This document shows, piece after piece, positions 44,421 through 55,100 of a DNA stretch of 64,000 bases. The notes beneath the pieces are model-generated. The model was not told the DNA's origin, did no database searches, and saw only the letters and a list, made by a program, of their open reading frames with translations. The first letter of the stretch is position 1, and the number at the start of each line of letters is the position of its first letter. The translations under genes and the position numbers were made by a program. This DNA comes from Halioxenophilus aromaticivorans (GTDB lineage: Bacteria > Pseudomonadota > Gammaproteobacteria > Pseudomonadales > Cellvibrionaceae): positions 5,022,001-5,086,000 of the forward strand of contig NZ_AP031496.1 in NCBI RefSeq assembly GCF_042850945.1. Direction: 5' to 3'.

Positions 44421-45344
44421 ATGGAAATCACACCAGGGATCGTTTTAGACGCGGTAGAAGATCAAATTAGCCTATGGGGCGAGGTAACCCGCGCCTGCAT
44501 AAACCAAGCAACGCTCCCTAAATTGCCAGAAAATAATAACCTGCTAAAGGCAGCACTTTGGTTCAATTTTGGTTTAGAAGCTGGGCAAAACCTCATGCCA
44601 GCCGTGGCCTTTATCGCCGGCAAAGCTGCCTTACCCTTGTGGATCGTCGCCACTGCGCAAAAGCAATACAAGAATCATTTTGTCAAAAAACGACAAGATG
44701 CCCAGGATATGCTCGGCGACACCTACCAAACATATAAAAATGTTTTAGTCGATTCCGTTTCTGAATCACAGTTTAAGTTTACCCGTTCTAGTTACTACGA
44801 CTTGATTGAGAGTACTTTTTTATCGTTCTACCAAGGGCAGGATATAGGCGCAAAGGTCAAATTGAAGGATGAAATAGGAGACATAATTAGGGATTCGGGG
44901 GTTATTATAACCAAGCAAAATGAGCTCGCCCCCACCATAAATAGCCATATGCAAAGGCTGGCCACAAACCTAACCCGGGTTTGGGAGGGTGCTCAATCCG
45001 GCGAATTACTCTACGTAGCCAAAAACTCTGACCTACTATTGCCCACCTCAAAAGCACCCAGGGTTGAAAGCTGTAGGCGTATTGCCAGGCATAGCCCATT
45101 TGAAATCCCCGACGGCTACATCCGAGTAAACGCTGCCGACGAAGCTGAGATGGCTTGGCTCTACGCCAACGCTCATAGCCTAAAAACCACCAAGATTGAC
45201 TACGGATTTTGGGAGCCTTGTCTGGATACCGTCTACGCCAAACCGTTGCCACCTGGGCAACAAACCATAGAGCAGCAATTGAATAACTCCTACCGAAAAA
45301 CCTGCGACCTACTGGCGCAAACCCACAGCCGGATACACGCATGA
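44421..45344 (+). CDS. Orphan protein with one hydrophobic segment
   Basis: A 307-residue protein with no family I recognise. I start at ATG 44421 (MEITPGIVLD) because AAGGA lies six bases upstream. A hydrophobic stretch (about 55-80, NLMPAVAFIAGKAALPLWIVATA) could insert in a membrane; most of the rest is helical and charged. The final third has several Cys/Trp positions. Its TGA overlaps the start of the Sel1 lipoprotein gene (ATGA), so the two are coupled. Confidence 0.6.
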   Translation: MEITPGIVLDAVEDQISLWGEVTRACINQATLPKLPENNNLLKAALWFNFGLEAGQNLMPAVAFIAGKAALPLWIVATAQKQYKNHFVKKRQDAQDMLGDTYQTYKNVLVDSVSESQFKFTRSSYYDLIESTFLSFYQGQDIGAKVKLKDEIGDIIRDSGVIITKQNELAPTINSHMQRLATNLTRVWEGAQSGELLYVAKNSDLLLPTSKAPRVESCRRIARHSPFEIPDGYIRVNAADEAEMAWLYANAHSLKTTKIDYGFWEPCLDTVYAKPLPPGQQTIEQQLNNSYRKTCDLLAQTHSRIHA

Positions 45345-46288
45345 CCCAAATAAAAAATAGCTCTCGATTCGGCAAGTCTTTTATTACATGCGCCCTAACG
45401 CCGTGCAAACTTCTGCTTGTGGCCATATGCTTACCGGCCCTATTGGCCGGGTGCGACAGCAGACAAGAGAGCGAGATAACTCCGGCCAATACCAGCGTTG
45501 AAATTTACCAGCGACCAGGCCAGAGAACCAAAATTCAGCGGCCATTGACCGAGCTTGCAGACGAGGCAAAACAATACGCCAATGCAAGAGACACTTTGAA
45601 ACTGGCCTACCATACCCCTGACGTTAGACCGCTGTACGCGAAAATACACCACTTACTGGCCGGGGAGCGTTACAGCGAAGCCCTGCCCTTGCTCAAAGGT
45701 TTAGCAGAACAAGGCTATACCGATGCCGCTTTTGACTTGTTTATTTTTTTTGATCCTTATGAATCCGGCCCGCACGAGCTGGAAGATCCTGCTAAAGCAG
45801 CCTATTGGCTAAGGCAAGCCTTGGACGGCGGTTACGTCCATGCCCAGAGTATTGCCGCACTATTGCATTACCACGGTGAAAACCCAGAATTTCCCTTGGA
45901 TTGGGGAAAATCTGCAGAGTGGTTTTTTATTGCAGCGGAACAGGGAGACCCAGACGCTCAGTCCTTTTTATCAAGGCGTTATAAACGCGGCGAAGGTGTT
46001 GAGGTTAACCCCTTAGAAGCTTACAAATGGCAACGGCTGGCGCTAGACCGCATTAAAGTAAGCCACATTGGCATTGGCGAAAATGGCGTGGCCACTGCTG
46101 AGTTTTTTTTGAATTCCGTTGTTGAAGAGTTTGAGCTAACGCCGGAGCAGATAAAAGAGGCTGAACAGTTGGCCGCCAAGTGGGAAGATTCACACCCCTG
46201 GGCCTACCAATCTCGAGACGAACTGGCCAGTTACAACTGGGAAGCACCTGAAGACTATCCGCCCCCGCAAGACTCGCCGCCCCTGTAA
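45341..46288 (+). CDS. Sel1-repeat lipoprotein
   Basis: A 315-residue lipoprotein. The signal peptide has a charged start and a lipobox LAGC (Cys38). The mature part holds two or three Sel1-like repeats (for example YWLRQALDGGYVHAQSIAALLHYHG and WFFIAAEQGDPDAQSFLSRRYKRGEGV). Sel1 repeats mediate protein contacts. It overlaps the orphan gene by four bases, so the two proteins probably act together, as in an effector-immunity or regulator pair, though neither has a diagnostic domain. Confidence 0.8.
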   Translation: MTQIKNSSRFGKSFITCALTPCKLLLVAICLPALLAGCDSRQESEITPANTSVEIYQRPGQRTKIQRPLTELADEAKQYANARDTLKLAYHTPDVRPLYAKIHHLLAGERYSEALPLLKGLAEQGYTDAAFDLFIFFDPYESGPHELEDPAKAAYWLRQALDGGYVHAQSIAALLHYHGENPEFPLDWGKSAEWFFIAAEQGDPDAQSFLSRRYKRGEGVEVNPLEAYKWQRLALDRIKVSHIGIGENGVATAEFFLNSVVEEFELTPEQIKEAEQLAAKWEDSHPWAYQSRDELASYNWEAPEDYPPPQDSPPL

Positions 46289-46402
46289 TACAGCTCGCCT
46301 CGCTAAGACACCCCAACAGGGCACGCCATTGACTCCTCAGCAAGCCGCAATTTCCAGCATTGCGGCTACCGCCATTTCTTTTCAGTTTTACTGCTCGTTG
46401 AG

Positions 46403-47683
46403 CTATACCGTATCCGGCAGGTAAGGTGCCAGCGCCATTAATACGCGCTGCAGTGCGCCTCGATTAGCTTCGGCAAATTGTAAGCCCCGGTTGCCCTGGG
46501 CCTGTGCTGCCTCTGGCTGGGCTTGCCAATGGGCAATAGCCGCAGCCAGGGCATCATCATCGGCTACGGTGGTCAGCGCCTGGGCGGCGGTCATTTCCTC
46601 TGCCATGGTGGCAAAGTTAAATACGTGGGGGCCGCTGAGCACGGGCTTGCCCCACACCGCTGGCTCCACCAAATTGTGGCCACCGTGGGCCACCAAGCTG
46701 CCGCCCACAAAGGCAATATCTGCGGCGCCGTAAAACAGCATCAGCTCGCCCAGAGTATCCACCAATAACACATCGGTAGCGGCGGTTACCGCGCTGTTAC
46801 TGCTGCGGGTAACCACGGCCATGTTTTGGCATAGGGCCAATACCTCGGTGCTGCGCTCTGGGTGGCGCGGCACCAACACCAACAAAGCGCCGGGCACTTG
46901 CTGCTGCAATTGTTTGTGGGCGGCGACGATTTGTTGTTCTTCTCCGGGATGAGTAGAGGCCGCCACCCACACCAAAGGATGGGGCCATTGATTACGCAGG
47001 GTTTGAGTCTCAACTCGCAAGCTTTCGCTTATGGCGATATCAAATTTAACACTGCCACAGACTTGCAACCGCTCCTGGGGCAAACCCAAATCTACCAGCC
47101 GTTTGCCATCGGCGTTGTATTGCACCAGGGCCTGGGAAACATCGGCCAACATACTGCGAGAGAGGCTGCCAAGCCGGCGATAGCCTCTGGCAGAGCGCGC
47201 CGACATACGACCATTTACCAACACCGTCGCCAAATTGCGCTGGCGGCAGGCCCGCAAAATGTTGGGCCAAAGCTCTGTCTCCATCACCAACAACAATCGC
47301 GGCTGGTATTGCTTTAAAAAACGCTTAACAATAATTGGGAGGTCGTAGGGTGCGTACACGTGCTGCACGCGCGCGCCGAGCTTGGCCTGCACCTGGGCGG
47401 AACCGGTAGGGGTGGTGGTGGTAATAAGCAGTCGGCAGTCGCCTCGGGCCAGTAGATGCTCAATCAACGGCAGCGCCGCCAAAAACTCACCCACAGAAAC
47501 CGCGTGCAACCAAATTAATGGCTGCTGGCTGCTGGCCCTGTGCGCTAGCGCTGCCCGGCTGTAAAAACTAAAACGCTCGGCCATGCGTTGGCGATAGGCC
47601 GGCTGCTTACGCGAGCGTAACAGCAATCGCAAACAAATAAACGGCAAAGCCACCAGCCACAGCGCGTTGTACAGGCCTCGCAT
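46403..47683 (-). CDS. waaA: Kdo transferase
   Basis: A 426-residue inner-membrane-associated glycosyltransferase that adds 3-deoxy-D-manno-oct-2-ulosonic acid to lipid IVA. It has an N-terminal anchor (LYNALWLVALPFICLRLLL), the Kdo transferase N-terminal domain (HAVSVGEFLAALPLIEHLL, then VLVNGRMSARSARGYRRL) and the GT-B C-terminal domain with GGSLVAHGGHNLVEPAVWGKPVLSGPH. It starts on the base where the msbA stop codon ends, so the genes overlap by one base. Length is normal. Confidence 0.95.
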   Translation of the reverse strand: MRGLYNALWLVALPFICLRLLLRSRKQPAYRQRMAERFSFYSRAALAHRASSQQPLIWLHAVSVGEFLAALPLIEHLLARGDCRLLITTTTPTGSAQVQAKLGARVQHVYAPYDLPIIVKRFLKQYQPRLLLVMETELWPNILRACRQRNLATVLVNGRMSARSARGYRRLGSLSRSMLADVSQALVQYNADGKRLVDLGLPQERLQVCGSVKFDIAISESLRVETQTLRNQWPHPLVWVAASTHPGEEQQIVAAHKQLQQQVPGALLVLVPRHPERSTEVLALCQNMAVVTRSSNSAVTAATDVLLVDTLGELMLFYGAADIAFVGGSLVAHGGHNLVEPAVWGKPVLSGPHVFNFATMAEEMTAAQALTTVADDDALAAAIAHWQAQPEAAQAQGNRGLQFAEANRGALQRVLMALAPYLPDTV

Positions 47684-49443
47684 TAACCTTGGTCGTCTTG
47701 TATTAAGGCCTGTGACGTGTGCAATCCGGCGTACATGCCATTGGCTGCTAACAATTGCTCGTGACTGCCCTGTTCAATAATTTCACCGTTATCCATCACC
47801 ACAATGGTATCGGCATTTTCGATGGTGGAAAGGCGATGGGCAATAACGATGGTGGTGCGGTTTTTCATCAGCTCGGTTAACGCCGCTTGGATTTTGCGCT
47901 CGGATTCGGTATCCAGAGCCGAGGTGGCCTCATCTAAAATCAACACCGGCGCATCCTTTAACAGCGCCCGTGCAATGGCCAAACGCTGGCGCTGACCGCC
48001 GGATAGCCGCGTGCCATCTTCGCCGATAATGGTGTTAAACCCCTCTGGCAGCTGCTCGATAAAGTCCAACGCGTGGGCCGCTTTGGCCGCCGCGCGGATG
48101 GCCTCCATACTGGCATCGGCTAAATGGCCATAGGCAATGTTCTCTGCCACCGTGCAATTGAATAGCGTGATGTTTTGACTAACTAAGGCAATTTGCTGGC
48201 GCAGATTACTTTGCTTGTACTCACTGAGCGCGACACCATCCAAGGTGATGCTGCCTTCACTAGGCTCGTAAAAACGGCTGATAAGGGACGCCAGTGTGGT
48301 TTTGCCACTGCCAGAGCGGCCCACCAAGGCCACGCTTTGGCCGCGTGGGATGTGCAAGTTAATGTTGCGCAGCACCTGTGAGTCTATGGCGGTGTAGCGA
48401 AAGCTCAGCGCGTTAATGGCAATCGTGCCCCCAGCCCGCGCTACCGTGTAGCTGCCCTCATCTTGCTCCGAGGGGATATCAATAACTTCAAACACACTTT
48501 GGGCAGCGGCAACGCCTTTTTGAATTTGCCCACTAATTTGAGTTAACGCCCGAATAGGACGGGCCAGCAGGCCAGCCATCACAATGTAAGCCACGTGTTC
48601 TTCCGGCGCCCCTTCCATATTGAGCACTAACAACATCACCAAGGCCAACGCCACCGACAAAATAAATTGCAACACCGGTGTCTGCAGAGAATGGATAAAG
48701 TTAAAGCGGATACCTTGCTTGGTGTTGCGCTCGCTGGCCTGGTTGAAACGCTGGCGTTCGTAGCCCTCTCCGCCGTAGCCGCGCACCAAGCGATAACCGT
48801 TAACGGATTCGTTGGTGATATGGGCCAAGTTACCCATGCTGTCTTGAATGCGTTTGCTGAGTTTGCTGAACTGGCGGCTGGCCAAGGCCACAATACCGGC
48901 CATAAACGGCGCAACTAACAGAAAAATCGCCGTCAGTTGCCAGTTTTGATAAAACAGATACGCCAACAGGGCCAACACCGTGAAGCCCTCACGGAACACG
49001 GTTTTCACCGCCGTGGAGGCAGAATTACTGACTTGATTGATGTTAAAGGTAATCAGCGAAACCAGCTCGGCGGAGTTACGCGAATCGTAGTATTGGCTGG
49101 GCAAGTAGAGCATTTTATCAAATACCTGCTTGCGCAAATCGTTGATGATGCCCAGGCTCACTTTGCTCATGGCGAAATTGGCCACAAAAAAGCTGGCTCC
49201 CCGGGCAAAGGCCAATACCACCACCAAAATAGGCACGTATAACAGGCTGGTGGACTCCGGCATGCGCAGCGCTTTGATAAATTGTTCGATGATGTAGCCA
49301 AAAGAGGCTTGAGTTAGGCTGTACACTAAAAAGCCGGCGATGGAGATCGCAAACTGTACTTTATAAGATTTTAGGTACCCCAATAGTCGTTTATAAACGA
49401 CTAAACCAGACTCTGAGGCCTGGTTTTCAGAATGTTTGCTCAT
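47683..49443 (-). CDS. msbA: Lipid A export ABC transporter
   Basis: A half-transporter of 586 residues: six-helix membrane domain, then a nucleotide-binding domain. The latter has Walker A GRSGSGKTT, signature LSGGQRQRLA and Walker B VLILDEATSALD. MsbA flips lipid A-core across the inner membrane. It is followed by waaA with a one-base overlap, a classic lipid A-core arrangement. A heptosyltransferase gene lies upstream on the same strand. Confidence 0.95.
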   Translation of the reverse strand: MSKHSENQASESGLVVYKRLLGYLKSYKVQFAISIAGFLVYSLTQASFGYIIEQFIKALRMPESTSLLYVPILVVVLAFARGASFFVANFAMSKVSLGIINDLRKQVFDKMLYLPSQYYDSRNSAELVSLITFNINQVSNSASTAVKTVFREGFTVLALLAYLFYQNWQLTAIFLLVAPFMAGIVALASRQFSKLSKRIQDSMGNLAHITNESVNGYRLVRGYGGEGYERQRFNQASERNTKQGIRFNFIHSLQTPVLQFILSVALALVMLLVLNMEGAPEEHVAYIVMAGLLARPIRALTQISGQIQKGVAAAQSVFEVIDIPSEQDEGSYTVARAGGTIAINALSFRYTAIDSQVLRNINLHIPRGQSVALVGRSGSGKTTLASLISRFYEPSEGSITLDGVALSEYKQSNLRQQIALVSQNITLFNCTVAENIAYGHLADASMEAIRAAAKAAHALDFIEQLPEGFNTIIGEDGTRLSGGQRQRLAIARALLKDAPVLILDEATSALDTESERKIQAALTELMKNRTTIVIAHRLSTIENADTIVVMDNGEIIEQGSHEQLLAANGMYAGLHTSQALIQDDQG

Positions 49444-49489
49444 ACAGTAATTTATGGACTAACAGGGCTTACAGCCTGATGCTGCGTAT

Positions 49490-50533
49490 TTAATACACCC
49501 TGGAAACGCCTGCCGCTTCTGGTTTTTGGTAAAGTTCGTTCGCTACGGCGGGCATTGTAGCCATTAACCGCTCCAATGCCGAGAGCAATTGCGCCGGCGG
49601 GCATTGGTTATCGGTTTGAGCGAGCACCAATTGCTGGCCGCCATAGGCGGTTTTGCAGTCAGGCGTGTGTTCGCTGTGCAGGCGCACCATGGGCACCTTT
49701 AAGGCCGCTGCCATGTGTGAGAGGCCGTTATCAACGCTCACCACAGAGCAACTGTCCATCAACACCGAAGCGATACCAGAAATTTTAAGGTTGGGCATCA
49801 GTTCGGCATCGGTACCCTCCGCTAAGCTGCGCAGGTAATCCCCGGAGACGCGGTCGCGCCACAACAAGCGCACCGGGCGGCCCATTGCACACAGCCGCTG
49901 CACCAGTTGCTTAGCGTGCTCCACATCCAAACGTAGGCGGGTTTCTTTGGCCCCTAACATCAAAGTGATGGCCTGCTGGGAGGCACTTTGAGCACAGAAC
50001 CGGCTGGGCTCTATACCGTAATCGACGTCGATTTGGCCGCTGGCGTTTTTGGGGTTTGCGCTTTTGGGAACGGCGTAGTGCAGGCAATGGGCTAACAGGC
50101 GGCGGATTTGCTCCACCCGGTGGAGGTTTTGTGCTTCAGGCTGGCGGTGGTTGTATAGGACGGAAGAGGAACGCTTTTTTTGATCTACTTTACTAAAGCC
50201 GGCACAGGCACATTGCACTGTGCGAGCAAACCAAGCCGAAGACCAGCCACCGTAAAGATCGATGACCCAGTCGTAGCTGTATTTGCGCAACTGTTTTTTT
50301 AACCGCTTTACGTCTTCGGAGGCGAATAACGAGATAAATCCGCGCTGCCAGCTGTGGCTAGGAATGGTAAATACGTGGCCTACGGCGGGGTGCCACTGCG
50401 GCACCTCGGCCCAGCGCTCATCGACTATCACATCGAACACCATATTGGCGTGCGAGTATTTGGCATCGGTAAATGCCGGTAGCATTTGCATGACATCGGC
50501 CAAATTGCCGGTGTTAAAGATGAGAACGCGCAC
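49490..50533 (-). CDS. LPS core heptosyltransferase-type glycosyltransferase
   Basis: A GT-B enzyme of about 347 residues of family GT9. The N-terminal VRVLIFNTGNLADVMQMLPAF resembles ADP-heptose LPS heptosyltransferases, and the C-terminal SVVSVDNGLSHMAAALKVPMVRLHSEHTP is the donor-binding region. I start at GTG 50533, which has GAGG six bases upstream; the frame goes on to 50587. The step (heptosyltransferase I, II or other) is not resolved. It lies upstream of msbA-waaA, consistent with core synthesis. Confidence 0.8.
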   Translation of the reverse strand: MRVLIFNTGNLADVMQMLPAFTDAKYSHANMVFDVIVDERWAEVPQWHPAVGHVFTIPSHSWQRGFISLFASEDVKRLKKQLRKYSYDWVIDLYGGWSSAWFARTVQCACAGFSKVDQKKRSSSVLYNHRQPEAQNLHRVEQIRRLLAHCLHYAVPKSANPKNASGQIDVDYGIEPSRFCAQSASQQAITLMLGAKETRLRLDVEHAKQLVQRLCAMGRPVRLLWRDRVSGDYLRSLAEGTDAELMPNLKISGIASVLMDSCSVVSVDNGLSHMAAALKVPMVRLHSEHTPDCKTAYGGQQLVLAQTDNQCPPAQLLSALERLMATMPAVANELYQKPEAAGVSRVY

Positions 50534-51048
50534 GAAATACCTCAGCGTTTTATCAGTTCTCCACCGGGTCGGCGAAGAGCGCCCCAAAAGGGATCAAACC
50601 AGCAGGCCTAAAGAGAATGCCCAGATGATTGCTAACTAAGCGGTGTCTGTTAGGCAATAGTCACAGGCTACAGCCCGTCAGACTGCACCCACAAACAACC
50701 GGTTGTTTGTATGCATGATACCGAACTGCGCTGCAAACTCCACCGTTAATTGAGTCGTTGAGCGCTTGGCTTGTAAAAGACTCCACATCCACCTCGTTTA
50801 ACAATATTGGAATAAAAATTGAGTCTCTTTGCTTTTCGTCCCATCCCTCGCCAACTGGCCCCTCCATTGGCCACTGCCTACCGAGGCTATTTGCCACATT
50901 GGGCAGAGGCGCTAGTTCTATAAGACGTAAACATAAGACGTAAACAAGCATACCGACCTCAAGCCGGGGGACTATTCCAATTTGCTAACAGGGTAATTAC
51001 AATTCGCCCTCCGTGGTTTTTAGCCCCCGTTTTTTGAGGTTTCGCTCT
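50534..51048. other. Regulatory-looking gap upstream of ilvE
   Basis: A 515-base gap between the heptosyltransferase and ilvE. It contains a perfect 20-bp palindrome ACAAACAACCGGTTGTTTGT (50691-50710) and a 13-base tandem duplication ATAAGACGTAAAC (50920-50945). A 96-codon minus frame here is not convincing. Confidence 0.45.
50691..50710. promoter_or_regulatory. 20-bp perfect palindrome
   Basis: ACAAACAACCGGTTGTTTGT is an uninterrupted 20-base palindrome, directly followed by another short dyad (ATGCAT). It could be a regulator-binding site. Position is about 340 bases upstream of ilvE. Confidence 0.5.
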
Positions 51049-52047
51049 ATGACTGCCTTTGGTAGCGTATTTATGCCAGAAATGGCTCTATCTGAATTTA
51101 ATGGCGAGCATTGGAGTGAACCCAAATTGGTCGCCAGTGATAGCATCAGCCTGCACCCTGGGGCCCACGTGCTGCATTATTCCAGCACCTGTTTTGAGGG
51201 CTTAAAGGCGTTCCGCCACGGTGACGGCAGCGTTAAGATTTTCCGCATGAACGCCAATATTGCGCGCTTTGCCCAAAGCTCACACATGCTGGCTTTACCC
51301 GAAATCGATAGCGCGCAAACCGAGCAAATGATCACCATGACGGTGCGCCGATTTGCCGACCAAGCGCCGGAAGTACCGGGCTCACTTTATATACGCCCAA
51401 CCCACATTGGCACCGAGCCGGCCATTGGTAAGGCAGCGGGGCCTTCTGCCACCTCTGTGCAATATGTGTTGTTGTCGCCGGTAGGTGATTACTTCTCCGG
51501 CGGCGCAGATACTACGTTGCGTTTATTGCTGGAAGAAGACGGCATACGCTGCGCCCCGCATATGGGCCGCATTAAAAGTGGTGGCAACTATGCCAGCGCC
51601 CTACTCCCCACACTGACCGCCAAAAAAGAACACAAGGTTGATCAAATTCTGTTTTGCCCCGGCGGCGATGTGCAAGAAACCGGCGCGGCTAACTTTTTGC
51701 TCATCGATGGCGATACTCTGATCACCAAATCCTTGGACAGCAGCTTTTTGCATGGCATAACCCGTGATTCCATACTCACCCTGGCCCGCGATCTAGGCAT
51801 GACGGTTGAAGAGCGCAGTTTGAGCGTAGAAGAACTGCTAGAGCGCAGCCAAAAACCCCAGTGCGAGGCGGCGTTGTCGGGCACGGCGGCGGTACTTACC
51901 CCGGTGGGAACCCTGGTACACAAGGGTAAAGAATACTCGGTGGGCAGCGGCAAAGCCGGCCCACTCACCAGTGGCCTGCGCAAAGCCTTGAACGACATCC
52001 AGTGGGGCCGAGCGGAAGATAAGCACGGCTGGCTGGTGAGTGTTTAA
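51049..52047 (+). CDS. ilvE: Branched-chain amino-acid aminotransferase
   Basis: A 332-residue PLP-dependent class IV transaminase that makes valine, leucine and isoleucine from their keto acids. The GAHVLHYSSTCFEGLKAFRHGDG, KSGGNYASALLPTLTAKKEHKVDQILF and QETGAANFLLID segments are characteristic; the PLP lysine is in the GRIKSGGNYAS stretch or the following helix. I choose the ATG at 51049 (GAGGT eight bases upstream). It stands alone; glnE converges from the right. Confidence 0.93.
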   Translation: MTAFGSVFMPEMALSEFNGEHWSEPKLVASDSISLHPGAHVLHYSSTCFEGLKAFRHGDGSVKIFRMNANIARFAQSSHMLALPEIDSAQTEQMITMTVRRFADQAPEVPGSLYIRPTHIGTEPAIGKAAGPSATSVQYVLLSPVGDYFSGGADTTLRLLLEEDGIRCAPHMGRIKSGGNYASALLPTLTAKKEHKVDQILFCPGGDVQETGAANFLLIDGDTLITKSLDSSFLHGITRDSILTLARDLGMTVEERSLSVEELLERSQKPQCEAALSGTAAVLTPVGTLVHKGKEYSVGSGKAGPLTSGLRKALNDIQWGRAEDKHGWLVSV

Positions 52048-52134
52048 CAGCGCACTTTGCAGCTAGAAGGCCCCAATAATTACACCAAAAAACCAATTCG
52101 CAAAACGTGCCGGCCAGCCGGCCGCGCACGATCT

Positions 52135-55100
52135 CTATCCCTCCATTAAACGCCGCCACATACCCTCAACCTGCTGTCGGTGTTGCGTCAACGCATCGGC
52201 CGGCAGCACTGCGTCTTGTTGTTGCAATGCCAAACGGTGGCCCGCAGCACGGTAGGCTTTGTAAGCCTCCGCCAGTACACCTTCCTCCTGCTCGGTTATC
52301 AAGCCGGCTTGCTGTAAGGCGGCCAAAATACGAATGTTATCGGAGTAAACCACCAACTCTGGATATTCTACGGCCCAGGCCAAAGCGGCGTACTGCACCA
52401 TAAATTCAATATCAACAATGCCGCCGCGATCTTGCTTAAGGTTGAACTGCGCCTGATGGGCTTTGCTGCCCAAATGATCGAGCATTTTATTGCGCATATC
52501 CACTACCTGCTGGCGTAGATCGGTGCGATCCCGTTGACGGCAAAGCACTGAACGGCGCAGTTGGCTGAACCTGTCGACCAGAGACTCGCTGCCGGCCACC
52601 GGCCGCGCCCGCAACAGCGCCTGGTGTTCCCAGGTCCAAGCCTGTTCGCATTGGTATTTTTCAAACGCAGCAATGCTGGTCACCAACAGGCCTGAGTTTC
52701 CCGAGGGCCGCAGGCGCATATCCACCTCGTACAATCGTCCAGCGTTGGTGCGGGTGTTGAGGATGTGAATGATTTTTTGCCCTAAACGGGTGTAAAAGGT
52801 TTGTGTGTCTATCGATTTGCTGCCGTCTGATTTATCACCGTCAGTGGAGCCCGTGGCTTCGCAATCATGAATAAACACCAAATCCAAATCTGAGCCGTGG
52901 GCCATTTCCAGACCGCCAGCCTTGCCGTAGGCGACAATGATAAATCCCTTATCGTGGCGGATGCCTTGGCTGTCGCCAGGCCAGCCGTACTTGCCCACCA
53001 TATCGGCCCAGGCAATTGCCAACACCTGGCGCACAATTTCTTCCGCCACCCAGGTTAAGTAATCACTGACTTTCATCAAGGGCAAGGTGCCGCTTACCTC
53101 GCAGGCAGCCACCCGCAGGCCGTGGGCTCGGCGAAAATAGCGCAACGTATCCATTTGTTGCTCTAGGTCATCTGCCGGAATTGCCGCCAAAGCCTGCTCC
53201 AACTCGGCTCGTAATAGCTCGGGCTCCGGCACCGTGTGCAGGTTGTGGGTGTCCAGCAGTTCTTCCAACAACGCCGGGTGGGCGGTAATTTGTTCGGCAA
53301 TCCAAGCGCTGGCGGTAAATAAGCGCAACAGGTGCGGCAATACGGTGGGGTTTTCCAGTAAAAGCACTAGATAGGCCGAGCGACGAGCGATGTTTTCCAG
53401 CAAGGGCAAGGTGCGCGCTAGCAACTGGGCGTGGTCCAGTTGGGCGGGCAGATCTGGCCAGGCTAAAGACTGCCAATCCAGATCCGTTAGCTGCTGTAGC
53501 AACAATGCCATCAGTTGATCCAGCTTGGTTCGGCTGCTAGCGGGCAGGCCGTTGAACAGACGATTGCTAGCAAAATGGTTAAGCTGGGTGAGCACAGTTT
53601 CGGCCGACTGCAGGCCGAGGTCGACGCAGATTTCTAACGCTTCCTCGGTGCTGAGCTGACTTTGGGTTATGCCCACCCACAGCGCCATGGGCATTTCTCG
53701 GGTTTCGGCTTGGTGTTGCTGGCTATCACCCACCACGGCCTGGAATTCACTGTCCACTACGGCACGTACTGATTCTAAATGGTCAAAGCACGCCGGCCAG
53801 CTTTCAAAGCCCAGCACAAAGGCCAACCGGGCTTGCTGTTGCGCATCCGTTGGCAGAGCTTGGGTTTGCCGGTCTTGCCAGGCCTGTAGCGCGTGCTCCA
53901 CCCGGCGCAGAAAGCGATACCCCTGGGCCAGAGCATCGGCGGTAGCGTCGGGCATTACTCCCAGATGCACCAGCGTAGGCAGCACTTTTAACAACCGACG
54001 TTCCTGTAGCACAGGCTCGCGGCCGCCGCGCACCAACTGGAACGCCTGGGCGATAAATTCCACCTCGCGGATACCACCCCGGCCCAATTTCACATCCTGG
54101 GTTTTATTGCGCAGTTTAACCTCGCGGTTGATCAGGGCTTTCATATCCCGCAGGGCATTGATAACCGAGAAATCCACGTAGCGGCGGTAGCTAAAGGGGC
54201 GCAGCAACTGCATTAGTTCGTTGGCGGCGGATTGGCAGTAGCGCCTATCCAGACTTACTACTTCAGAGCAAGTCATCTCAGAGCAGGCCACCACGCGGGC
54301 TTTAATCATGGCGTAGCGTTCCCACTCCCGGCCCTGGTTTTGGTAGTACTCCTCTAAAAAGCCAAAATTGGCGGCCAGCGGGCCACTTTGGCCGTAGGGC
54401 CGCAGGCGCATGTCGGTGCGGAACACAAAGCCATCGGCGGTTTGTGCATCCAAACTTTTAATCACTCGCTGGCCCAAACGCTGGAAGAACTCCTGGTTAG
54501 ACACACTCTTTCGGCTTTTGCTGTCGGCCACAGGCCGAGTGTTACCACGCTCTGGGTAGGCAAATATTAAGTCGATATCAGAGGATAAATTCAGCTCCCA
54601 AGCCCCTAATTTGCCCATGCCCAACACCAACATCGGCTGCACCTGACCGGTGTCCTCCCCCACCGGCTCGCCCATTAGCGCGGTCAACCAACCATAGTGG
54701 CTGTCCATAGCAACCTGGATCGAAGCCTCAGCCAAGGCGGATAGATGCTCGGTAATGATCTCCACCGGCGCCAATTGATTGAGCTCAGCCCACACAATGG
54801 CCAACATGGCTTGATTGCGGTGTCGGCGTAATAACCGGTCGAGGAGTTGGATTTGTTGCGTATTGGGTAGCTGGCCGTCAATAGCCGCTACCCCCTCGCG
54901 TAACACGCTTTGGTAATACGACAGTGACGGCAGCGCAGTGTGGCGCTGAATTTGGGCCAGCAGCCACTGGGGATGTACAAGGAATTGTTCGTAGGCGTAT
55001 TGGCTGCCCGCGAGGGTCACCGCCAGCTGTGCCCGGGTTGCACCGGTTAAGACAGTGGGCAGCTCTGGGTAACTATCGCCGTGGCGTTGGCGAATGTTAT

